Shown: one piece after another, positions 1 through 8,295 of the stretch
Layout of the letters: each line of letters opens with the position of its first letter
How positions within the stretch are numbered: position 1 is the stretch's first letter
From: Deltaproteobacteria bacterium
Lineage (GTDB): Bacteria; Myxococcota_A; Polyangia; Haliangiales; Haliangiaceae
Direction of reading: 5' to 3'
NCBI GenBank assembly: GCA_025353585.1
Contig: JANXOM010000281.1
Span: forward strand, 1 to 58,952
Length of the DNA stretch: 58,952 nt
Made by a program: the position numbers and the translations under genes
The notes under the pieces: generated by a model
Told to the model about the DNA's origin: nothing
Databases searched by the model: none
Seen by the model: only the letters and a program-made list of their open reading frames with translations

Positions 1-1
1 C

Positions 2-229
2 GCGATGACGCCGATCACCGACACGGAGCGCCGCGATCTCTTCGAGGTCCTAGACGATCGCCACGGTACTCGGTCCACGATCATCAGCAGCCAGCTCCCC
101 CCGGCGCGCTTCCACGACTACATCCACGAGCCGACCCACGCTGACGCGATCTGCGACCGCCTCATCCACAGCGCGCACAGGCTCGTGCTAAAGGGACCCT
201 CGCGCCGCAAGGAGCCTTCCGACAAATAG
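2..229 (+). CDS. istB: IstB-like ATP-binding protein of an IS21-family element, C-terminal fragment
   Basis: The window opens inside this gene, so the first ATG visible (base 5) is internal. The visible part carries the typical IstB C-terminus: an SSQLP-like segment (residues [13 protein letters not shown]) that matches the sensor/arginine region of DnaC-like AAA+ helpers, followed by a basic tail ending in a Lys/Arg-rich stretch. IstB is the ATP-dependent helper of the IstA transposase in IS21-family elements. The Walker A and B motifs lie upstream of the window, so activity cannot be judged. The repeats just downstream fit an IS21 end. Confidence 0.85.
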   Translation, partial: AMTPITDTERRDLFEVLDDRHGTRSTIISSQLPPARFHDYIHEPTHADAICDRLIHSAHRLVLKGPSRRKEPSDK

Positions 230-251
230 GCCCAACCAATCACCGTCACCA

Positions 252-329
252 TCGCGGAGGCGATCACCATCGGCGGTTTCGGTGATCACGATGCGGCGGT
301 TTCGGCGATCACGATCCGCGAACTACGCA
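252..329. repeat. IS21-type terminal repeats (element end)
   Basis: Two 22-bp direct repeats, 272-293 and 295-316 (consensus ggcggtttcggYgatcacga), lie in tandem with a 23-bp period, and a more diverged copy is at about 252-273. IS21-family ends characteristically carry several copies of an IstA-binding repeat near the terminus, so this is read as the istB-proximal end of the element. The exact outer boundary is uncertain; a CA at 328-329 would fit the 5'-TG...CA-3' rule. No target-site duplication can be tested because the other end is outside the window. Confidence 0.6.
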
Positions 330-449
330 AGACGCCCGCGCAGAGCGCTTTCCGCGCGACCGGGCGGACCGCGCCCGGGTGACCGGCGCGGGCGCGGCGT
401 CTGGAGGGTTTGACGCGACGGCTCGCTCCTTGCGATGGGCTCGCTGCAC

Positions 450-2120
450 ATGAGAACCCTTGCGCGCGTCTTATCACTCACCCTGCTCGGTGTCGGCGCG
501 GCCGCGGCCGGGTGCGGCGACAACAACAATTCCACGGACGGCGGCACGCACGGCGATGCCCACGCCGGCAGCGACGCCGGCAGCGGCAGCGCGACGGGCA
601 TGGATCGCCCGGCCGGCACCCCCACGACGAACCCGAACCCGCAGACGCTCGGTAACGCCACGGCCGGCCAGACCGTCTTTCGCAAGGAGACCTTCGGCAA
701 CGAGGGGTTCTGGACGGACGCCGCGAGGCTGCCGGCCGGCATCGTCGCCGCGAAGTTCACGCCGCTCGACGCGCTCGCCGCCGGCTACCAGATCAACATC
801 GACGCCATCGACGCGACCACGAAGGCGACGCTCGCCGCCGAGCTGCAGACCGACCTCACGCCGGCGCACGCGCCGAACCTGAACAACGTCGCCACGACCG
901 TCAAGCTCATCAACGAGAACGCGGTGATCGGCGTCGTGGCCGTCGACTCGAACGGTAACGGCACCATCGACATCGCCGCCGGCGACAAGGTCGGCGTGGC
1001 CTGCGCGTTCTGCCACGCGATCACCGACGGCTCCACGTTCGCGATGCCGAACGGCGGCTCGATCGGCCACGAGATCGATGGTCCGACCCCGCACTTCCTG
1101 AACGTCGGAGCCACGTTCGCCGTCGCCGCGAATACCCGCGCGCTCTACCCGCTCGCCGAGCTCAAGCTCGCGGCGAACGGCAACAAGGTCCTCGGCCGCT
1201 CCGCCACGGGCCTGACCGCGCTGTCCACCGAGGCGCAGTTCGATGCGTACTTCAAGAACCCGACGAGCTACCCGATCGGCATGTTCGACGACTCGTTCGA
1301 TGGCAACGGGGATCCGATGCACATCGTGCCGATGTTCCGGCAAGACCTGGCCGCGCCGTACGGCAGCGAAGGTACGTTCCTCAAGCTCGATGACTTCTCG
1401 AACCTCGTGTACACGGCCCTCCTCGATCCGACGACCCTGACGACGCCCGGCGGCCGCGACTTCCTGCACTTCCTCGGAGGCGCCGCCGGCGACGAGATCG
1501 CGGACACCTACGTCACCGTGCTCGCCGCGACCGGCGTGACCGGTTACCCGTTCGTCACCACGGCCACCACCGGCCCGACGCGGACGCTGCCGACCCCGAT
1601 CGGCGTGCGCGTCGACAACACCAAGCTCCTCGACATGAACGCCTACCTCGCCGGCCTCCAGGCGCCGGTCGGGAGCACCACCGAGAACGCGGCCGCCGTG
1701 GCCCGCGGCCGCGCCAAGTTCCGCACCGATTGCACGACGTGTCACGACGTCGACCAGAGCCGCTTCGTGCCGCCCGCCGTGCTCGCGATGGCGCGCGTGT
1801 GGCCCGGCGACATGCCGGTGACGCTCGCGCAGCGGACGCCGCCGCTCACCCCGGTGCTCGACACCGTCGACGGAACATTCGACGACAAGATGGCGGTCGT
1901 GAACGCGTCGATCCGCGGCGACATCCGCGGCGTCGCGCTGCCGCTGCTGCTCGACCTCGCGCGCAAGCCGGTCTTCCTGCACGACAACTCGGTCCCCTCG
2001 CTCGACAACCTGCTCGACAGCGCGCGCGGAGCCATGGCGCCGCACCCGTTCTATCTGTCGGGCGCGGACCGCGCCGACATGATCGCGTTCCTGAAGAGCC
2101 TCGACACCAGCCCCCAGTAG
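450..2120 (+). CDS. Secreted di-heme c-type cytochrome lipoprotein
   Basis: A 556-aa protein exported as a lipoprotein: the N-terminus MRTLARV begins a hydrophobic signal ending in an AAAGC lipobox, followed by an Asn/Ser/Gly-rich linker. Two CxxCH heme-binding motifs are visible, CAFCH at about residue 185 and CTTCH at about residue 428, with a long non-heme region between and around them. It is therefore likely an outer-surface or periplasmic electron carrier or a cytochrome-c-peroxidase-like protein, but I cannot place it in a named family. An in-frame ATG at 435 would add five residues; 450 gives the cleaner signal peptide. It is convergent with the bacteriophytochrome gene, 21 bp away. 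Confidence 0.8.
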   Translation: MRTLARVLSLTLLGVGAAAAGCGDNNNSTDGGTHGDAHAGSDAGSGSATGMDRPAGTPTTNPNPQTLGNATAGQTVFRKETFGNEGFWTDAARLPAGIVAAKFTPLDALAAGYQINIDAIDATTKATLAAELQTDLTPAHAPNLNNVATTVKLINENAVIGVVAVDSNGNGTIDIAAGDKVGVACAFCHAITDGSTFAMPNGGSIGHEIDGPTPHFLNVGATFAVAANTRALYPLAELKLAANGNKVLGRSATGLTALSTEAQFDAYFKNPTSYPIGMFDDSFDGNGDPMHIVPMFRQDLAAPYGSEGTFLKLDDFSNLVYTALLDPTTLTTPGGRDFLHFLGGAAGDEIADTYVTVLAATGVTGYPFVTTATTGPTRTLPTPIGVRVDNTKLLDMNAYLAGLQAPVGSTTENAAAVARGRAKFRTDCTTCHDVDQSRFVPPAVLAMARVWPGDMPVTLAQRTPPLTPVLDTVDGTFDDKMAVVNASIRGDIRGVALPLLLDLARKPVFLHDNSVPSLDNLLDSARGAMAPHPFYLSGADRADMIAFLKSLDTSPQ

Positions 2121-2141
2121 CACGGCGGGGCCAGACGACGC

Positions 2142-4328
2142 CTACGCGCCGTGCGCGGGGAGCGTGAAGTAGAACGTCGCCCCCGCGCCGTACGTGCTCT
2201 CGGCCCACACGGTCTGGCCATGAGCCTCGCCGATGCCCTTCGCGATGTAGAGGCCGAGGCCGGATCCGGCCGTGCTCCCGCGGCGGCCCTGCCAGTCGCG
2301 ATCGAAGACGTGCGCGAGCTCGGCCGGTGCGAGGCCAGGGCCGGTGTCGCGCACCGCGAATTGGACGAGCGCATCGAGGCGCTTGATCGCGACCCGCACG
2401 ACACCGGCGGTCGGCGTGAACTTGATCGCGTTGCCCACGATGTTCGCGATCACCTGGTGCACGCGCTCCGGGTCGGCCGCGACCCACGGGTCGCCCTCGA
2501 TGGCCCACTCGAGGCGCACCTGCTTGCCCTCCGCGAGCGTGCCGAGCACGGGGGATGCGTCCGCGACGAGCTGGCTCGCGGCGCACGCGACCTGCAGCAC
2601 GTCGAAGCGCCCCGACTCGATCTTCGCGAGGTCGAGCAGATCGTGAACCAACCGGTTCATCGCCCCGACCGCGCGCTCGATGCGGGCGAGCGTGGTGAGC
2701 GCGGCGGGATCCGCGCCGCAGAGCGGCCTCAAGACCTCGGTCGACAGCTCGACGACGTGCAGCGGACCCTTCAGATCGTGCGAGACGATCGCCACCATCT
2801 CGTCGCGCAGCCGCACCGCTTGCTCGGCCGTCGCGATCTGCGTCGCGAGATCGACCTCGAGCGCGCGGCGGCGCAACTCCTCCACGGCATCGAGCTCGGC
2901 CGTGCGCCATGCCTGGCTGCGCCCGCGCACGATCTCGGTCCACGCGGCGAACGAGTGCCGCGGGTGAAGCTGCGTGGTGCCGGCCACGATCTCGACCGAC
3001 TTCTCCGGGTTGCCGGCCCACGTCACCGTCCGGACAGCCTCGGGCCTGAACCACAGCACGTACGACAGCGGCGTCCCCGGCAGCGCCAGCGCGACGAGGC
3101 CGCTCGCCACGTGGGTGTATTTGACGGCGGGCGGGTGCAGGCTCGCGAGCCGGTCCGTGTGCAGGATGCCGGTGGCGCCGCTCTTCCGCAGCCAGCCGAC
3201 GAGCTCCACGAGCTCCGGGATCGACGGCGTCGCGCCGCTCGTGCGGATGTCGGTCGCGGTCGCGATCGCCGTGCCGCTCGCGCCGGCCAGCTCCCGCAGC
3301 GCATCGCCGCGCGGGGCCAGCGCGGCCACGATCCCGGTCCGGCTCGCACGCATCGCGTCGACGAGCCGCGCCTCGGTGTCGCGCAAGGTCGCGCGGACGG
3401 TGCGGACCTCGAGCTCTTGCAGCGCGGCGATCTGCAGCGACACGATGCGCCCGATGGCCTCGCAGGCCGCGCGGGCGGTGAAGGTGACGTGGCGGCGCGT
3501 GTTGTGGTGGCAGGCGATGAGGCCCCACAGGCGCTGGTCCTCGACGAGCGACACGCTCTTCGAGGCGCCGACACCCATGTTGCGGTGGTAGTCGAGGTGG
3601 ATCGGCGACACGCTCCGCAGCGACGCGAAGGAGAGGTCGAGCGGCGCACCCGTGTCCGGGCGAACGCCGGGCACGAGGGGGACGGGCGTGTAGGTCGCGT
3701 CGGGGATGAGCCGCAGCCAGTTGAGGACGTACATCTCGCGCGCCTGGCGCGGGATGTACGACGCGGGGAACCAGCGGCCGCGGTATGAATCGACGCCCTC
3801 TCCCAGCGCCTCCTCGACGACGTTGCCGTGCCCGTCCACGTCGAAGCGGTAGAGCATCACGCGGTCGAAGCCGGTGATCCGCCGGATCGCGTCCACGACG
3901 ATCGCGCCCAGCTGCGCGACGGTGTTCGGGCGCTGCAGGCGGGCGAGCGCGTGGCGGAGGGCCGCGTCGGTCCCGGCGGCGGCGGGGTCGTGCGGCTCGA
4001 GCTCGACGACGGTCACGTCATGATGGCGATGGACGAGGACGTCCAGCCGGCGTCCGCCCAGCTCGACGGTCATCGGCTCGCCGACCGTGGAGTCGGCGGC
4101 CGCGGCGGCGGCGACGAGCGCGGGGGCCGCGCCGACGAGCGCGGCGAGGTGCGCACCGGCCGCCTTCGCTGGCGTGATGCGGAGCAGCGCCTCGCAATTT
4201 GCGCTCACCTGGAGCACGGTGAGCGGTCCCGCCGCGAGCGCCAGAAGCACACCACGAGGCTGGATCGCGCCGGGGATGTGGATCGCCTCGACGTCGCAAG
4301 CGGTGGTGTCGACCTCGGCTCGCGTCAT
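2142..4328 (-). CDS. bphP: Bacteriophytochrome histidine kinase (PAS-GAF-PHY-HisKA-HATPase)
   Basis: A 728-aa bilin photoreceptor kinase. The N-terminal PAS region has the biliverdin-attachment Cys (C11) before the IHIPGAIQP motif. The GAF domain (about 120-300) has SPIHLDYHRNMGV and ACHHN, both containing chromophore-contact His residues of the family. The PHY domain keeps the WFRPE and PRHSF tongue motifs. The kinase core has the H-box IVSHDLKGPL, NIVGNA N-box and GSGLGLYI G-box. Oddity: the near-invariant PASDIP motif reads PASYIP (Y191), replacing the Asp that pairs with the tongue Arg. The start ATG lies 2 bp beyond the heme oxygenase stop, so the two genes are translationally coupled and the chromophore enzyme is made with its apoprotein. 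With the sigma-54 regulator upstream it forms a three-gene operon. Confidence 0.93.
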   Translation of the reverse strand: MTRAEVDTTACDVEAIHIPGAIQPRGVLLALAAGPLTVLQVSANCEALLRITPAKAAGAHLAALVGAAPALVAAAAAADSTVGEPMTVELGGRRLDVLVHRHHDVTVVELEPHDPAAAGTDAALRHALARLQRPNTVAQLGAIVVDAIRRITGFDRVMLYRFDVDGHGNVVEEALGEGVDSYRGRWFPASYIPRQAREMYVLNWLRLIPDATYTPVPLVPGVRPDTGAPLDLSFASLRSVSPIHLDYHRNMGVGASKSVSLVEDQRLWGLIACHHNTRRHVTFTARAACEAIGRIVSLQIAALQELEVRTVRATLRDTEARLVDAMRASRTGIVAALAPRGDALRELAGASGTAIATATDIRTSGATPSIPELVELVGWLRKSGATGILHTDRLASLHPPAVKYTHVASGLVALALPGTPLSYVLWFRPEAVRTVTWAGNPEKSVEIVAGTTQLHPRHSFAAWTEIVRGRSQAWRTAELDAVEELRRRALEVDLATQIATAEQAVRLRDEMVAIVSHDLKGPLHVVELSTEVLRPLCGADPAALTTLARIERAVGAMNRLVHDLLDLAKIESGRFDVLQVACAASQLVADASPVLGTLAEGKQVRLEWAIEGDPWVAADPERVHQVIANIVGNAIKFTPTAGVVRVAIKRLDALVQFAVRDTGPGLAPAELAHVFDRDWQGRRGSTAGSGLGLYIAKGIGEAHGQTVWAESTYGAGATFYFTLPAHGA

Positions 4329-4330
4329 GG

Positions 4331-4906
4331 TCACGCGCGGGCCTGCACGGCGAGGAGCCACGCCGTGAACGCGGCGAACGTCGCCCGCGCCGCCTGGACG
4401 GCCGCGTCCATGTCCACGCCCGGGGCCGCCTCGACGTGCGCCGTGAAGCGCGTCCACATCGCGCCCGTGTGCTTGCCGTAGCCGTGGAAGAACGCGCTGC
4501 CGCTCCTCTGCTCGAGCCCGAGCGTGGCGCGCAGGTGGCGGAGGATTACCTGGCCGCCGAGGGTCGCGCCCTCGAGGACGGACAGGACGCCGAGCGCCGC
4601 GGACGGGGACGCGACGGCGGGCACCGCCGCGCATCGGGGGAGGGCGGCCAGGACCGCGGCGGGGTGGTCGAAGAACGCCAGATCGACGGCGAGGAGGGGC
4701 ACCTTCGCGCGGTCGGCTAGCGTCAGCGCGGTCGTCGCCGCGGCGCTCGCGCCGGCCAGGCAGCGCTCCTCGAGCGGCACGTAGAGCCCGTAGAACGCCA
4801 CCAGGAGCCGCGCATAGCGCTCCCGGGTGAGCGTGTGATCGAGCGCCGGCATCGCCGCTTCGACGGCCGCGTGGCCCGTCCGGGTCGCGGCCCGGAGCCG
4901 CGCCAT
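4331..4906 (-). CDS. bphO: Biliverdin-producing heme oxygenase
   Basis: A 191-aa all-helical heme oxygenase of normal length for the bacterial BphO group. The N-terminus has the heme-ligand region RTGHAAVEAAMP with H12 as the expected proximal His, and the distal helix is represented by the ILRHLRATLG and FFHGYGKHTG segments. It would cleave heme to biliverdin, CO and iron in the cytoplasm. Its position, 27 bp after a sigma-54 response regulator and directly ahead of bphP, shows that the biliverdin is destined for the bacteriophytochrome. Confidence 0.92.
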   Translation of the reverse strand: MARLRAATRTGHAAVEAAMPALDHTLTRERYARLLVAFYGLYVPLEERCLAGASAAATTALTLADRAKVPLLAVDLAFFDHPAAVLAALPRCAAVPAVASPSAALGVLSVLEGATLGGQVILRHLRATLGLEQRSGSAFFHGYGKHTGAMWTRFTAHVEAAPGVDMDAAVQAARATFAAFTAWLLAVQARA

Positions 4907-4933
4907 CCGCGTGTCGTGAGGGGGGCGACCTGG

Positions 4934-6391
4934 TCAACCTGCATCGTCGCTGCCGTCGCCGCCGCCCGGATCGCTCGCCGCGTCCGTCGTGCAGTCCGAG
5001 GCAGCACCTAGCAAGTCCGGGCCCAGCGTCTCCATGCGGCGATACAGCGAGCGCCGGTCGATGCCGAGGATCCGGGCGGCGGCGGACTTGTTGCCGTCGC
5101 TGGCGGCGAGGACCTGGCGGGTGTAGCGCGTGCCGAGCTCCTCGAGCGTGAGGAGGTCGCCGGGGACGGCGGTGTCGATCACGAGCGAGTGGGCGGAGGT
5201 CCGCGTGAGCTTCGGCGGTAGATCGTCGAGCGTGATCTCCGTCAGCTGACACAGCGCGACCGCGCGCTCCATGCAGTTCTCGAGCTCGCGGACGTTGCCC
5301 GGCCAGTCGTACGCGAGGAGCTTGCGCGCCGCGGACGCCGAGATGCCGACGACGCCCTTGTTCATCTCGGTCGCCAGGCGCGAGAGGAAGTAGTGCGCGA
5401 GGAAGAGGACATCCTCGGCGCGCGCGCGCAACGCGGGCACGTGGATCTGGACGACGTTGATCCGGTAGAAGAGGTCCTCGCGAAACAGCTTCGCGGCGAC
5501 CTGCCGCTCGAGATCCCGGTTCGTGGCCGTCACGACGCGCGCCTCGACGACGGCCTCCTCGTCGCCGCCGACGGGGCGCACGCGCCGCTCCTGCAGCACG
5601 CGCAGGAGCTTGACCTGCATCTCCATCGGCATCTCGCCGATCTCGTCGAGGAAGACGGTGCCGCGGCCGGCCTGCAGGAACAAGCCAGGCCGGCTCGTCT
5701 TCGCATCCGTGAACGCGCCTTGCACGTGCCCGAAGAGCTCGCTCTCGAGGAGCGGCGCCGGCATCGCGGCGCAGTTGATCGCGACGAACGGCTGATCACC
5801 GCGCCCGGACTGCCGATGGAGCGCGCGCGCGACGAGCTCCTTGCCGGTGCCCGATTCGCCCGTGATGAGGACCGTCGCGTCGCTGGTGGCCACGCGGGCC
5901 ACCATGTCCAGCGTGCCGCGGATCGCCGGGCTCGAGCCCACGATCGCGTCCGGCGGGCGGGTCTTCGCCGCGGCCGCCCGCAGGCGGATCAGCTCGCGCT
6001 TGAGGGCGAGGTGGTCGAGGCCGCGCTCGACCGCGAGCGTCAGCGCGTCGAGCTTCACCGGCTTGATGACGTAGTCGTACGCGCCCGCCCGGATCGCCGC
6101 GACCACGGGCTCGAGGCCCAGCGCACCCGTGATGACGATCGTGAGCACGTCCGGATAGCGGCGGCGGATCGTCTCGGCGAGCTCGATGCCCGACATGGCC
6201 TCCATGTGGAGGTCGGTCACGACGATGTCCGCCATCACCCGGCCCAGCTGATCGAGCGCCGCATGCCCCGAGGTGACACAGCGCGCGTCGAAGCCGCGCT
6301 TGAGGAGGGCGGCGCGGAGGAGCTCGGCGGTGTCGACGTCGTCGTCGACCACGAGCACCGTGCCGGCGGAGGCGGGGGGCTTCGTCATCAT
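4934..6391 (-). CDS. NtrC-type sigma-54 response regulator (REC-AAA+-Fis)
   Basis: A 485-aa transcriptional activator, first gene of the operon with bphO and bphP and a likely partner of the BphP kinase. Receiver domain: VVDDDVD acidic pocket, phospho-acceptor D60 in VVTDLHM, conserved Lys in VIKPVKL. AAA+ domain: Walker A GESGTGKE, Walker B FLDEIGEMP, sigma-54 contact loop GAFTDA (GAFTDA rather than canonical GAFTGA). The C-terminus has a Fis-type helix-turn-helix (GNKSAAARILGIDRRSLYRR). The start is the MMTKPP pair at 6386-6391; an upstream in-frame ATG at 6412 would overlap the TTGTACAA operator and is less likely. It is a close paralog of the regulators at 26923-28377 and 45585-47030. Confidence 0.93.
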   Translation of the reverse strand: MMTKPPASAGTVLVVDDDVDTAELLRAALLKRGFDARCVTSGHAALDQLGRVMADIVVTDLHMEAMSGIELAETIRRRYPDVLTIVITGALGLEPVVAAIRAGAYDYVIKPVKLDALTLAVERGLDHLALKRELIRLRAAAAKTRPPDAIVGSSPAIRGTLDMVARVATSDATVLITGESGTGKELVARALHRQSGRGDQPFVAINCAAMPAPLLESELFGHVQGAFTDAKTSRPGLFLQAGRGTVFLDEIGEMPMEMQVKLLRVLQERRVRPVGGDEEAVVEARVVTATNRDLERQVAAKLFREDLFYRINVVQIHVPALRARAEDVLFLAHYFLSRLATEMNKGVVGISASAARKLLAYDWPGNVRELENCMERAVALCQLTEITLDDLPPKLTRTSAHSLVIDTAVPGDLLTLEELGTRYTRQVLAASDGNKSAAARILGIDRRSLYRRMETLGPDLLGAASDCTTDAASDPGGGDGSDDAG

Positions 6392-6416
6392 CCTGGGGCA
6401 CCGGTCTAACACACCA

Positions 6417-6426
6417 ATTGTACAAT
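6417..6426. promoter_or_regulatory. TGTACA-core palindrome upstream of the sigma-54 regulator operon
   Basis: Perfect 10-bp palindrome attgtacaat located 26 bp upstream of the start of the sigma-54 regulator and just past the stop of the antitoxin-like gene. It shares its 8-bp core ttgtacaa with the palindrome at 6675-6686. TGTACA is the core established for the YefM antitoxin operator. Operator function here is inferred from position and match. Confidence 0.5.
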
Positions 6427-6439
6427 CCGTGCGGTAGCG

Positions 6440-6670
6440 TCACGAAGTGCGGACGCGCCCGGCGGCGGCCTGGTCGGCCTGCAGGCGCTCCACGAGCTCG
6501 AGCGTCTGCAGGTCGTCGAGCGAGATGATCGCGACCGGCTTGCGGCCACGCCGCTCGACCAGCACGCGCACGCGCCGGTCGGTCAGCGCCAGGATTTCGG
6601 CGAGATCGGCGCGGAACTCGGAGGACGACACCACCTTGTGGCGACTGCGACTATTTCGGGTCTCCGGCAT
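6440..6670 (-). CDS. Phd/YefM-family antitoxin-like protein without a toxin neighbour
   Basis: A 76-aa protein with the Phd/YefM N-terminal DNA-binding layout: VVSSSEFRADLAEIL, then the beta-hairpin VRVLVERRGRKPVAIISLDDLQTL and an acidic helix rich in Gln and Ala. In this family the N-terminal half binds palindromic operators and the C-terminal half neutralises a toxin. No toxin gene follows: downstream, on the same strand, is the sigma-54 regulator. The C-terminus is short, which fits a protein that has lost or never had a toxin-binding tail. It lies between two TGTACA palindromes and divergent from the KaiC-like gene, so a repressor role over both flanking units is plausible. Confidence 0.75.
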   Translation of the reverse strand: MPETRNSRSRHKVVSSSEFRADLAEILALTDRRVRVLVERRGRKPVAIISLDDLQTLELVERLQADQAAAGRVRTS

Positions 6671-6674
6671 GCAG

Positions 6675-6686
6675 AGTTGTACAACT
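6675..6686. promoter_or_regulatory. TGTACA-core palindrome between antitoxin-like and KaiC-like genes
   Basis: Perfect 12-bp palindrome agttgtacaact, 4 bp upstream of the antitoxin-like start codon and in the divergent space before the KaiC-like gene. It contains TGTACA and shares ttgtacaa with the site at 6417-6426. Its position argues for translation of the KaiC-like gene starting at 6745 rather than the ATG at 6688, which would abut the site. Confidence 0.55.
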
Positions 6687-6744
6687 GATGAACTCGTCCG
6701 TCCAACGGTTGCCAGCGGGTTCGGATTTGGCGAACCTCACGCCG

Positions 6745-8295
6745 ATGGCCAAGGCGGTTAGGCGGTCTCGTGTGGCGGCGGTGAAGCCGCGCTCGCGGCG
6801 ATCCAGGATCGAGACAGGGATCGACGGGCTCGACACGGTGCTCTGCAAGGGGTTTCCGGCCGGAGGCGTCTATCTGATCGCGGGGCCACTGGGTACCGGC
6901 AAGACCACCATCGCGTCGCAGATCTGCTTCGCGGCGGCGCGCCGGGGGACGCGCGCGGTGTTCGTGACGCTCCTGTCGGAGTCGCACAACCGGCTGATGG
7001 CGAACCTCGAATCGTTCGGGTTCTTCGACGAGGAGTTGCTGGGAGCGGGCGTCCGCTACGTGAGCGCGTTCGCGACGCTCATGGACCGCGGCCTCGAGGG
7101 CGTGCTCGAGCTCGTCCGGCAGGAGGTCAAGCAGCGCACGGCCTCGATCCTGGTGATCGACGGCTTCGTCGCGCTCGATCAGCTCGGGCGCACGCCCCTC
7201 GAGATCAAGCGCTTCATCCACGAGCTGCAGATCCAGGCCGAGATGACGGGGTGCACGGTGTTCGCGCTGACGAGCCAGCCGGTCGACTCGATGCAGCCCG
7301 AGCGGACCATGGTCGACGGTATCGTCGAGCTGCGGTACGCTCGCAACAACGAGGCCGTCGCCCGGATGATCGAGGTGCACAAGCTGCGCGGCTCGAGCTA
7401 CCTCTCTGGAGGTCACACGTTCAGCATCCTCGACGAGGGCGTGATCGTCGAGCCGCGGATCGAGTCGATGCTCGCGGCGCCGTCGCACGAGGATACGTGC
7501 CTGACGGCGAAGACGACGATCGGCGTGGCGCGCCTGGACGTCATGCTGGGGGGCGGGCTGCCGTGCGGGACAACGACGATGATCCTCGGCCCCTCGGGCT
7601 CGGGCAAGACGACGCTCGGCCTCCACTTCCTCTCCGCCGCCACGCGCGAATCACCTGGCGTGTTCTTCGGCGTCTACGAGACGCCGCCCCGACTCGAGCG
7701 GCAGGCCACCGCGATGGGGATGAAGCTGACCGAGCTCGTCAACGCCGACATCGTCCAGCTGCTGTGGAAGCCGATGACGGGGAGCACGCTGGACGGGCTC
7801 GGCCACGGCATCCTGCGCGCCATCGAGGCCTCGGGGGCAAAGCGGCTGCTGATCGACGGGCTCGATGGGTTCCGGCGCGCGACGCAGAACCCCGAGCGCA
7901 TCCCGAACTTCTTCACCGCGCTCGCCAACGAGCTCCGGGTCCGAGGCGTCACCACGATGTACACGGTCGAAACGCCGAGCTTCGTCGGGCCGAACGTCGA
8001 GGCGCCGCTGACCGGCGTCTCCGCGCTCGTCGAGAACCTGATCTTCACGCGCTTCGTGGAGCTGAACGCCGACCTGCACCGCCTGGTCTCGGTGCTCAAG
8101 GTGCGCGACACCGAGTACGATTCTCACGTCTACGAGTTCCACATCACGCCGCGTGGCATCGAGCTCGCGCCCGACTACAAGAGCGCGGAGAAGATCCTCA
8201 CGGGGTTCGGCCATGCTGGCGAGCCTGACCCGCGCGCGCGTACGGCCCGTAAACTGGATCGCGCCAATGAACCGGGTCGTCCTCGTCGTCGATGA
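6745..8295 (+). CDS. KaiC-like double RecA-domain ATPase
   Basis: A 516-aa protein with two RecA/KaiC domains. Domain 1 has Walker A GPLGTGKTT (residues 47-55) and Walker B-like ILVIDGFVAL; domain 2 has Walker A GPSGSGKTT and LLIDGLDGF. The catalytic glutamate pair of KaiC is only partly kept (TLLSES in domain 1, VYETPP in domain 2). The C-terminal KVRDTEYDS corresponds to the KMRGSxHD element of KaiC. By my alignment from memory the Ser equivalent to the KaiC S431 phosphosite is kept and T432 is Ala. There is no kaiB or kaiA nearby. The downstream receiver gene overlaps its end by 29 bp. An in-frame ATG at 6688 is the alternative start. Confidence 0.88.
   Translation: MAKAVRRSRVAAVKPRSRRSRIETGIDGLDTVLCKGFPAGGVYLIAGPLGTGKTTIASQICFAAARRGTRAVFVTLLSESHNRLMANLESFGFFDEELLGAGVRYVSAFATLMDRGLEGVLELVRQEVKQRTASILVIDGFVALDQLGRTPLEIKRFIHELQIQAEMTGCTVFALTSQPVDSMQPERTMVDGIVELRYARNNEAVARMIEVHKLRGSSYLSGGHTFSILDEGVIVEPRIESMLAAPSHEDTCLTAKTTIGVARLDVMLGGGLPCGTTTMILGPSGSGKTTLGLHFLSAATRESPGVFFGVYETPPRLERQATAMGMKLTELVNADIVQLLWKPMTGSTLDGLGHGILRAIEASGAKRLLIDGLDGFRRATQNPERIPNFFTALANELRVRGVTTMYTVETPSFVGPNVEAPLTGVSALVENLIFTRFVELNADLHRLVSVLKVRDTEYDSHVYEFHITPRGIELAPDYKSAEKILTGFGHAGEPDPRARTARKLDRANEPGRPRRR

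Noticed and set aside
474..2123. Long antisense open frames, for example opposite the cytochrome, bphP (2151-3788 plus) and katE (18006-19841 minus)
   Set aside because: They are Arg/Ala/His/Asp-rich with no domain motifs and mirror the codon pattern of the real genes, as expected at about 70% GC.
6440..6670. Complete toxin-antitoxin pair
   Set aside because: No small RelE, Doc or YoeB-like frame is found on either side; the neighbours are a sigma-54 regulator and a KaiC-like ATPase.
6417..6686. LexA or Fur boxes
   Set aside because: The palindromes are short with a TGTACA core; they lack the spaced half-sites of LexA and the AT-rich 19-bp Fur pattern.
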